Shown here one piece after another: positions 5,009 through 11,012 of a DNA stretch of 11,012 nucleotides. The DNA is from Thiohalobacter sp. (GTDB lineage Bacteria > Pseudomonadota > Gammaproteobacteria > DSM-19610), in the NCBI GenBank assembly GCA_027080445.1, contig JALWRY010000460.1:1-11012 (forward strand). Reading direction: 5' to 3'. The position numbers and the translations under genes are program-made. The notes under the pieces are model-generated. The model saw only the letters and a program-made list of their open reading frames with translations. It ran no database searches and was not told the origin of the DNA. How positions within the stretch are numbered: the stretch's first letter is position 1; the number at the start of each line of letters is the position of its first letter.

Positions 5009-6892
5009 TCAGTAACGCTGTGGATAAAGCGGACTGAGTCCGTCATCCCCCTGCTGTTTATCTGCCGGTTTTACTTTGAAGCCCTGTTTGAATTCGGCCC
5101 ATAGTGCTGCACCGTTCCAGTCGGCGCCATCAGCAGCGTAGAGGCTGCGATCCAGCGCCCTGAGCTGTGCCTGGCCGTGTTCGACACGTGCTGCCAGTGC
5201 ATCGAGACTGCGTGGTGGCTGGTCGGGCCAGTAGGTTTCCCCCAGGGTTATCAGCGCCCTGGCGGCGGCGTGACGGTCATTGTTCTCGCAGGCTTTTTGC
5301 AAGGCCTGCAAGGCGGATTTCCGGCCCGGCAGCTTGCGATGCACCGTTTTCGGGGGCTGTTCTTCCATCGCTGGCGCCATGTCCTGTTCTCGCCGCCTGG
5401 CGCGTCGGAGCATGATCACGGCCAGTGCGATGACAGCGAACACAAGGCCCCCGCCTGCGGTGATCCAGCGCCAGTCCGGTTTCCTGCCGGTTCCTGTAGT
5501 TGCAACGGGAGGTGTCGCGGGTGGCTGGCGCTTGTTTGCCGATTGGGCTTTCCGGGGTGGGGTAACCACCGCAGGTTCCGGTGTGTTGTCAGCCGCGCCG
5601 GGTAAGACCCGGAATTGCCAGCCCGGCAAGGTGGTGTGTGCGGCCTTGTTATGACGCGTGTCCCACCAGTCCAGGGTGATCGCCGGTATATCCAGCTCGC
5701 CCGCTTTACCGGGAATGTAAGTCAGCGTCTGGGTGCTGGTGCCATAGAGAGTGCTTCCGTCGGTATGGCTTTCCTGTTTTGTCCCTTCCGGGTAGAGCCG
5801 GGTGTTGGCCGGGGCGGTGATGTTCAGCTCCGGAATTTGCGAGCCGGCCAGGCCACGGGTCCTGATGGTGATGGTGCGCGAGACCGGTTCACCGGCCCTG
5901 AATTCCGGGGGCTGATCCGTCCAGCTGTCGTGCAGGGTAACGGACTCAGCGGGCAGCCAGTCACTCGCGGTTGTCGCCGGACGGGGCTTGATGTCCATGT
6001 CGATACTGCGGCTGCCAACAGTAATGGCTTTGCCCGGGGAGCCGAAGATACCGCCACTGAACAGGCTATGATTGAGCGGGCTGTTGCGGAAGAATGGATC
6101 ATTGGCAAAAGGACTGTTGCTAAAAAACCGTTGCATCAGGTCATCGGCGCCACCAGGATTTCCACCCTGGCCCGCTACCGCGATACGGCCATGGAACGTG
6201 GCAGGCGGAATGTGCAGGGTGCCGCTTTTCTCCGGGGAGATGACATAGTCACGTTCAATGACATGGTACTGGTGCCCGTTGCGTACCGTGGTATAGCGTT
6301 TGTCTTCCCCTAACTGCTCGATGACGGCATCTTTCAGTTCCGGTGCATTGAGTTCCCCTTCCTGCAGGCTGCCGTCGTAATACAGGCGTACCGTGTAGGG
6401 AATCTGTTGCTGTACATAGGCGGGCTTGCCGGTTCCGTGGACTTCGGCTTCGATAAACACATGCTCACCGCTTTGCGTCGCGACCTGTTGGGGTGCTTCG
6501 CTGACTGTCAGTTCAAGTGGAGCGGTCTGTTCATGGCCTACGGTAATGGGGGGGATACGCAGGCGACCGGTGCGACGTGGCTGAAGCTGTAATTGCCATA
6601 GTGTTTTGTCGCTGCGCCGGCCGTTGATGATACTGATCTGTGTGCTGGTGCTGTTGCCCAGTATCTCAAAGTCCCTGTTCAGTGGCGAAAGATCCGGCTG
6701 TACGCCCGACGATTGACGATCGGCCTCGATGGTCAGGGTGAAGGTATCGCCTTTATAGACTGTGCTGCGGTCGATCCGGCTGTGTACGGCCGCCTGGCCG
6801 GCGCCGGTAGCCAGCATCAGCAGCATGAGTAGCGGAATGCGCCATAGCAGGTTGTATCGTGCGTTCAATAAGGTGTCTGGCCTGGTTTTCAT
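5009..6892 (-). CDS. batD: BatD family protein
   Basis: A 627-residue BatD (oxygen-tolerance) protein, last of the Bat operon. It has an N-terminal signal sequence or anchor (hydrophobic about 17-30, ending Gly-Gln-Ala-Ala) and a large periplasmic region of beta-sandwich repeats (about 35-420). This is followed by a Pro/Thr-rich linker, a transmembrane helix (476-495) followed by Arg-rich residues, and a cytoplasmic helical C-terminal part (about 515-605). That is the normal BatD plan. A Gly/Asn/Phe-rich insert at about 240-285 is low in complexity. BatD is thought to act with the VWA proteins BatA and BatB at the inner membrane; its biochemical activity is not established. The start ATG (6890-6892) lies 18 bp after the stop of the BatB/BatC gene, with GAGGGAG in the gap, so it is probably co-transcribed but initiates independently. 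Confidence 0.9.
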   Translation of the reverse strand: MKTRPDTLLNARYNLLWRIPLLMLLMLATGAGQAAVHSRIDRSTVYKGDTFTLTIEADRQSSGVQPDLSPLNRDFEILGNSTSTQISIINGRRSDKTLWQLQLQPRRTGRLRIPPITVGHEQTAPLELTVSEAPQQVATQSGEHVFIEAEVHGTGKPAYVQQQIPYTVRLYYDGSLQEGELNAPELKDAVIEQLGEDKRYTTVRNGHQYHVIERDYVISPEKSGTLHIPPATFHGRIAVAGQGGNPGGADDLMQRFFSNSPFANDPFFRNSPLNHSLFSGGIFGSPGKAITVGSRSIDMDIKPRPATTASDWLPAESVTLHDSWTDQPPEFRAGEPVSRTITIRTRGLAGSQIPELNITAPANTRLYPEGTKQESHTDGSTLYGTSTQTLTYIPGKAGELDIPAITLDWWDTRHNKAAHTTLPGWQFRVLPGAADNTPEPAVVTPPRKAQSANKRQPPATPPVATTGTGRKPDWRWITAGGGLVFAVIALAVIMLRRARRREQDMAPAMEEQPPKTVHRKLPGRKSALQALQKACENNDRHAAARALITLGETYWPDQPPRSLDALAARVEHGQAQLRALDRSLYAADGADWNGAALWAEFKQGFKVKPADKQQGDDGLSPLYPQRY

Positions 6893-6910
6893 GTGACGTA
6901 CTCCCTCGGG

Positions 6911-8776
6911 TTACCAGGGTTGCGGGCTGCCCGTACCCTGACGTTGCGCCCGTTGCTGATACTGGTAGAGAAATTTACGGCGCAGCAGGCCGCCGGGATC
7001 ATCCGGGATACGGCGCAGCCATTGTTTTGCCGCCATCTGTTCTTCACTGCTCAGCGACTTGCGGCGGGCGGTCTGGCCCGTGTTCCGTGCAGGTGGCTGT
7101 TTGGCATGCGCCATATTGCCTGGCGCACCACGCCGGGTGTCCTGTTTCCCGGTAGCCGGCTTTTCCGCACCATGTGCCGCAGACTTTTTATCGGCATTTT
7201 TTTTCTTCAGTGCTTTGGCCGCATCGGCAAACGCATTTTCACCGGCATCATGTTTTTGCTTCGGCGGGTTTTGCGATTTCTGCCCGGATGACGGTGTGGA
7301 AGATTTTGCCTGCTTCCCCTGTCCTTGCTGTTTCCGGGCGGAGGACTGTTGCTGCGCGGGTTTGCCTGGTGAATGCTGTGCGGATTGCTGCGGTTTTTTC
7401 TGTTGCTGTTGTTTGCGTAACAGCGCCTCTACCGCCGCCTTGTTTGCCCGGGCATCCTCCATGTTAGCGGCGGCTTTTATTGCAGCATCGTAGGCGGCAA
7501 TGGCTTCCTTGTAACGCCCCAGTTTTGCCAGCGCATTGCCACGGTTGTAATCGGCCGTAGCGCCTTTGGCCTGCGAGAAGTCTTCCAGCGCCCTGGCGTA
7601 CTTCCCAAGTTTGTACTCGGCGCTACCGCGTTGCAGGGGGTCTTTGGCCACCTGGCTGGCGCGCACATAGTCCTTTTTTTCCAGCGCTTTTGCCGCCTGC
7701 TGGTCAGGACGTAGCCAGAGGCTCTGCCATTCGGCAGCCATGACGGGTTGGGGCTGTGACAGCACGCCGGCCAGCAGGAACACACTCAACAGGTAGCCCC
7801 GGCGGAAGGCCAGGGCGGCCAGTGGCAACAGTAAAACCGCCAGCCAGGGGCCGCGCTGTTTCCAGTCCTGTCCCTGCAGGTCATGGCTGACCGGTTTTTC
7901 ACTGTCCAGCGGCGTAATATGATCCAGTAGTGCGTGAATATCGGCGTCACTGGTTGTGAAACGGTGATAGCGGCCGCCACCGGCTTCGGCGACCGCCCGG
8001 AGTCGGGTGTTTTCGAGTGTCGGCACAATGAGCTTGCCGTCGCGGGTTCGCAGCAGGCGCCCCGTGGCATCGGTAAGCGGTTCCGCTTTTTGTCCACCGA
8101 TACCCAGAACGGAAACCCGGTAACCCTGATGGTGCAGTTTTGCCGCGGCCTTGCGCGCCTTGTTGCCGGTGACGCCATCGGCGAGCAGGAGGATTTGTCC
8201 TTTTGAAATGCCCGCCTGTTGCAGCAGTTTCCCGGCCTTCAGCAGGCCGAGATCGGCGCGACTGCCCTGTACCGGCATCAGATCGGGATCCAGCGACTTG
8301 AGCAGGGCGCGTATGGTATCGGTATCGCGGGTCAGCGGCGTTACGGTAAAGGCATCGCCGGCAAACACCACCAGTCCGGTCTGGCCTTCTTCATCGCGGG
8401 CGAGGATATCCTCAACCTTGAAACGCGCCCGCGCCAGGCGTGAGGGCTTCAGGTCACGGTCGTACATGGAACGTGACAGGTCCAGTACAATCACCCGGGC
8501 AGTACGGGTCTGGTACAGTGGCCGCGGTTGTTTCTCCCAGACCGGGTTGGCCAGCGCCAGGGCCGCCAGCAACCAGCCCAGCGCGAGCAACCACAGTGTC
8601 ACGCGACTGGCCTTGTGGCGCTCTCCTTTCAGTAACAGTTGCTGCAAGCGGGCGTCGATGATGCGTGTCCAGGGGTTGTCGCCGCCGTTGGCGTAGCCCA
8701 GGCGCCAGACCAGTAACAGCAGGGGAATCAGCGCCAACAACCACAGCGGCTGGAGGAAATGGAAATGTTCAGGCAT
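6911..8776 (-). CDS. batB: BatB/BatC fusion: VWA domain plus TPR and Gln/Lys-rich tail
   Basis: A 621-residue fusion. Two N-terminal helices (about 10-26 and 60-77) precede a von Willebrand A domain (about 93-290) with an intact metal-ion site: DxSxS at Asp99-Ser101-Ser103, Thr149 and Asp200-Gly201. Two further hydrophobic stretches (about 309-323 and 327-341) follow; the second resembles a former BatC signal sequence, ending near Ala-Ala-Glu-Trp. The BatC half then has TPR-like repeats (about 353-455), a low-complexity Gln/Lys/Ser/Pro tract (about 455-575), and a conserved-looking end with Arg-Arg-Ile-Pro-Asp-Asp-Pro-Gly-Gly-Leu-Leu (588-598). BatB and BatC are separate in some bacteria and fused in others. 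The start chosen is the ATG at 8774-8776, with GGAGGG five bases before it; a TTG 18 bases earlier extends the frame but lacks such a site. The gene overlaps the end of batA by 8 bases. Confidence 0.92.
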   Translation of the reverse strand: MPEHFHFLQPLWLLALIPLLLLVWRLGYANGGDNPWTRIIDARLQQLLLKGERHKASRVTLWLLALGWLLAALALANPVWEKQPRPLYQTRTARVIVLDLSRSMYDRDLKPSRLARARFKVEDILARDEEGQTGLVVFAGDAFTVTPLTRDTDTIRALLKSLDPDLMPVQGSRADLGLLKAGKLLQQAGISKGQILLLADGVTGNKARKAAAKLHHQGYRVSVLGIGGQKAEPLTDATGRLLRTRDGKLIVPTLENTRLRAVAEAGGGRYHRFTTSDADIHALLDHITPLDSEKPVSHDLQGQDWKQRGPWLAVLLLPLAALAFRRGYLLSVFLLAGVLSQPQPVMAAEWQSLWLRPDQQAAKALEKKDYVRASQVAKDPLQRGSAEYKLGKYARALEDFSQAKGATADYNRGNALAKLGRYKEAIAAYDAAIKAAANMEDARANKAAVEALLRKQQQQKKPQQSAQHSPGKPAQQQSSARKQQGQGKQAKSSTPSSGQKSQNPPKQKHDAGENAFADAAKALKKKNADKKSAAHGAEKPATGKQDTRRGAPGNMAHAKQPPARNTGQTARRKSLSSEEQMAAKQWLRRIPDDPGGLLRRKFLYQYQQRAQRQGTGSPQPW

Positions 8777-9782
8777 TGGAACCCTCCACAGCAACGGTTG
8801 CAGGGCGCCAGTTGAATGCGGCAGACAGGGCGATCAACACACTGAGCAGCAGGGCGGCCCCCAGTGGCCAGGCATACAGTTCATCCACGGGTCGCCAGGT
8901 CTGCTCGTCTTTGGATACTGGCTCGATACGATCCAGCAGGTCATAAATCTTCGCCAGTTGCGCCGTGTCGCGCGCACGGAAAAAGCGCCCGCCGGTTTTA
9001 CCGGCGATGGCCTTGAGGGTGTCTTCGTCGAGATCGCTGTGGGTGATACGTTGTACACCGAAAGGCGTGCGGACCAGCATTTCGCCGCCACCGATGCCGA
9101 TGGTATAGATGCGCACGCCTTCACTGGCGGCAAGGTCGGCGGCCTTGAGCGGATCGATGCTGCCGGCGGTATTGGCGCCATCGGTCAGCAGTATCAGTAC
9201 CCGGTTACGCGCCGGCTCCTTGCTCAGGCGTTTAATGGCCAGGCCAATGGCGTCACCGATCGCGGTTTTCTGCCCGGCCAGGCCGATCTGGGCCTCATCC
9301 AGCAAGGTGATCACGGTTTTACGGTCGAAGGTCAGCGGTGCCTGCAAATAAGCCTGGTCGCCGAACAGGATAAGGCCGATACGGTCGCCCTTGCGTTTCT
9401 TAATGAACTCACCGGCTACCTGTTTCACGGCGGTCAGGCGGTCGACCTGCTGCCTGCCAATCTGCATGTCTTCATTTTGCATCGAGCCGGAAAGGTCCAC
9501 AGCCAGCATCAGGCTGCGGCCGGTCACCGGCAGGTGGACGGTTTCACCGATGAGTTGCGGGCGTGCCGCCGCCAGCACCAGCAGTAACCAGGTCAGGGTG
9601 GCCAGCACCAGTCGCAGGCGTGAACGGGGTCGCGTATGGCCTTGCAGATTGCCCTGCAGGGCACGATAAAACGGGAAACGCAGGGCTGCCGGTGTGGTAT
9701 TGGCCGCGCGCGGTAACAACAAGGCCAGCAGTGGCAGGGGCAGGGCGGCAAACAGCCAGGGCCAGGCAAACTCAAGATTCAT
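8769..9782 (-). CDS. batA: BatA: VWA-domain inner-membrane protein
   Basis: A 337-residue protein. Two N-terminal membrane helices (about 5-23 and 56-74) are followed by a von Willebrand A domain (about 90-285) and a C-terminal helix (about 304-322). The metal-ion-dependent adhesion site is complete: DxSxS at Asp96-Ser98-Ser100, Thr151 and Asp201 in Thr-Asp-Gly. This is the standard BatA layout, with the VWA domain expected to bind a divalent cation and a protein partner, probably under control of a MoxR AAA+ ATPase. The frame is open for another 47 codons upstream, but the ATG at 9780-9782 is preferred because it starts the characteristic Bat N-terminus directly before the first helix and overlaps the previous stop by only 11 bases. 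It overlaps batB by 8 bases. Confidence 0.93.
   Translation of the reverse strand: MNLEFAWPWLFAALPLPLLALLLPRAANTTPAALRFPFYRALQGNLQGHTRPRSRLRLVLATLTWLLLVLAAARPQLIGETVHLPVTGRSLMLAVDLSGSMQNEDMQIGRQQVDRLTAVKQVAGEFIKKRKGDRIGLILFGDQAYLQAPLTFDRKTVITLLDEAQIGLAGQKTAIGDAIGLAIKRLSKEPARNRVLILLTDGANTAGSIDPLKAADLAASEGVRIYTIGIGGGEMLVRTPFGVQRITHSDLDEDTLKAIAGKTGGRFFRARDTAQLAKIYDLLDRIEPVSKDEQTWRPVDELYAWPLGAALLLSVLIALSAAFNWRPATVAVEGSNA
8782..8787 (-). promoter_or_regulatory. Shine-Dalgarno deciding the batB start
   Basis: GGAGGG on the minus strand, 5 bases before the ATG at 8774-8776. It sits within the last codons of batA, supporting coupled translation. Confidence 0.7.
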
Positions 9783-10269
9783 GTCGGTATCCCGTGTTCT
9801 GTGTGACCCAGTCGCGCACCAGCGATCCCAGTGCATGGATATCCAGCCCGGCGGGCAGGCGGGCCTGGTAGGGGGCTGTCGATAACACCTGCCCGGGGCC
9901 CTGGCTGAACCGGCCCTTGCCACCTGATTCGTCGAGGAAGGTCAGCCAGTCGTGGCCGGTCAGGGCGGCGACCCGGCGACGGGGATAGCGGGTCAGGGCC
10001 AGGCGGCGCAACAGGATAGAGAGCCGGGCGATTTTTTCCGGGGTGGCGTTACGGTCAGTGTCCCTTTCCAGTTCGTTGAGCATGGCGAGGATTTTCTGGC
10101 GTTGGCGGTGCAGACGGTAGCGGCGTATGGCGACCCGCGCCGCCCAGACCAGCAGAAACAGCAACAGCGCGGCGAGTATCCACCAGCCGGGCGCCGGCGG
10201 CCACAGGCCAGGTTCGGCGGGCAGGTGGATATCGCGCAGTTGCAGGGCGGGTTGGGCGGACGGGGTCAT
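9772..10269 (-). CDS. DUF4381 family membrane protein of the Bat operon
   Basis: A 165-residue protein of the DUF4381 family, found between the DUF58 and BatA genes in gammaproteobacterial Bat operons. A short N-terminal region with the typical Leu-x-Asp-Ile-His-Leu-Pro pattern (10-17) and Trp/Pro-rich stretch (23-30) precedes one transmembrane helix (about 31-48). A strongly basic cytoplasmic part follows (about 49-65), then a helical region with Trp102-Leu103 and a conserved-looking Leu-Asp at 106-107. Its molecular role is unknown. The start ATG overlaps the stop of the DUF58 gene (ATGA at 10266-10269), and its stop overlaps the start of batA by 11 bases, indicating coupled translation. 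Confidence 0.88.
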   Translation of the reverse strand: MTPSAQPALQLRDIHLPAEPGLWPPAPGWWILAALLLFLLVWAARVAIRRYRLHRQRQKILAMLNELERDTDRNATPEKIARLSILLRRLALTRYPRRRVAALTGHDWLTFLDESGGKGRFSQGPGQVLSTAPYQARLPAGLDIHALGSLVRDWVTQNTGYRHES

Positions 10270-11012
10270 GCTGCCACCTCCGTTGCCAGGTTAATTGGTG
10301 TGGGCGTAAAGCCGCGTCGCAGTACCGCGGCGACGTCCGCATCAGTCGGCAATTGCAGCAGGGGGATGGCCCGGCTGTGCATGAGCTCACGTAATGCCTG
10401 GTGATGCCGGTTGAAGAAATCGTTGTAGGCCTGTTGTACCGCAGCGGAACGCGTGTCGAGAATACCGACCTGGCGGCCGTCTGTGACGCCATAACGTGCC
10501 GGGGGCGGTGCGGCAAGTTCCAGCGCATCGACAATCTGTATCGCGACGACGTCATTGTGCTGGCGCAGGCGCATCAGGTGATTGCCGGTTTCATCATCGA
10601 TCCCGTAAAAGTCGCTGAGCAGAAAGATCAGGCTGCCGGGCCGGCTGACCCGGCGCAGCCTCGCCAGTGCGTTGTTCAGGCCCTGTGGATGAGGCGGGCG
10701 TTCGAGGTTCTGTAAGGGGTCACTCTGCGCCACCAGTTCGCGGATCAGGCGCAATACACCGTGCTTGCCACCGCGTGGCGGCAGTTCATGGTGCTCGCCG
10801 TTGAACAGCAGGGCGCCGATACGGTCGCCGTGGGCGGCCGCCGCCCAGCCGAGCAGGCTCGCGGCTCGTGCAGCAACCACCGATTTGAGTGCGCCGCGGC
10901 TGGCGAAAAACATCCCCGGGTTCAGGTCCACGCAGACCACGACCGGGCGTTCACGTTCTTCCTGATAGAGCTTGGTATGCGCTTTGCCGGTGCGCGCGGT
11001 GACGCGCCAGTC
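10266..11012 (-). CDS. DUF58 domain protein, C-terminal part (5' end outside window)
   Basis: Partial gene; the reading frame is open to the right edge and 248 residues are visible. It shows the DUF58 signature beginning Asp-Trp-Arg-Val-Thr-Ala-Arg-Thr-Gly-Lys at the edge, followed by a Glu-Glu-Arg-Glu-Arg stretch, a hydrophobic strand and a VWA-like core. DUF58 proteins are partners of MoxR ATPases in Bat-type operons. At the position where VWA domains carry DxSxS, this protein has Asp-Leu-Asn-Pro-Gly-Met (visible residues 30-35), so both serines are replaced and metal binding at this site is doubtful. A later Leu-Ser-Asp-Phe-Tyr stretch matches the DUF58 core strand. The stop overlaps the DUF4381 start. 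An internal GTG could be mistaken for the start; the true start is upstream of the window. Confidence 0.9.
   Translation of the reverse strand, partial: DWRVTARTGKAHTKLYQEERERPVVVCVDLNPGMFFASRGALKSVVAARAASLLGWAAAAHGDRIGALLFNGEHHELPPRGGKHGVLRLIRELVAQSDPLQNLERPPHPQGLNNALARLRRVSRPGSLIFLLSDFYGIDDETGNHLMRLRQHNDVVAIQIVDALELAAPPPARYGVTDGRQVGILDTRSAAVQQAYNDFFNRHHQALRELMHSRAIPLLQLPTDADVAAVLRRGFTPTPINLATEVAA

Noticed and set aside
5615..6313. 232-residue plus-strand open frame opposite batD
   Set aside because: It lies wholly within a recognised BatD gene and shows no domain; long antisense frames are common in GC-rich coding DNA.
8958..9587. 209-residue plus-strand open frame opposite batA
   Set aside because: It is antisense to the VWA domain of BatA, whose motifs are intact, and has no recognisable product or Shine-Dalgarno.

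Overview
The window looks like chromosomal DNA of a free-living gammaproteobacterium. The support is a moderately high GC content, tightly overlapping genes, purine-rich Shine-Dalgarno sites, and a complete-looking Bat (aerotolerance-type) gene order with a BatB/BatC fusion. No rRNA or tRNA gene, insertion sequence, phage gene or CRISPR array is visible. The genus cannot be named from this sequence.

Region 1 (1-1231, minus strand): an unrecognised four-helix membrane protein is followed, through an ATGA stop/start overlap, by the N-terminal part of a six-helix membrane sensor protein. That sensor runs off the left edge just as a coiled-coil linker begins, so its output domain lies outside the window.

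Region 2 (1287-3576, plus strand): diverging from region 1 after 55 bp is a two-gene signalling unit. The first gene encodes an inner-membrane sensor with a Tll0287-like (DUF3365) periplasmic domain carrying a CxxCH c-type haem motif, followed by a HAMP domain but no enzymatic output. Ten bases later comes a soluble Hanks-type Ser/Thr protein kinase with all core catalytic motifs and two copies of a C-terminal module of about 50 residues. The two together look like a split transmembrane receptor kinase, which is the most interesting feature of the window.

Region 3 (3589-5008, minus strand): convergent with the kinase is a probable two-gene envelope operon. It encodes an exported His/Met-containing protein of unknown function and then a cupredoxin lipoprotein with a type-1 copper site. 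A perfect 10-bp hairpin separates them. A sequence matching the sigma-E/ECF promoter pattern (GGAACTT, 16 bp, TCGAA) lies upstream of the pair.

Region 4 (5009-11012, minus strand): the Bat operon in the order DUF58 protein (cut by the right edge), DUF4381 protein, BatA (VWA), BatB/BatC fusion (VWA plus TPR) and BatD. The first three junctions overlap by 4, 11 and 8 bases, and the last has an 18-base gap with its own Shine-Dalgarno. This family usually has a MoxR AAA+ ATPase just upstream, which would be beyond the right edge. The products are expected to form an inner-membrane complex with two or three VWA domains, TPR and BatD regions exposed to the periplasm, and MoxR acting as chaperone.
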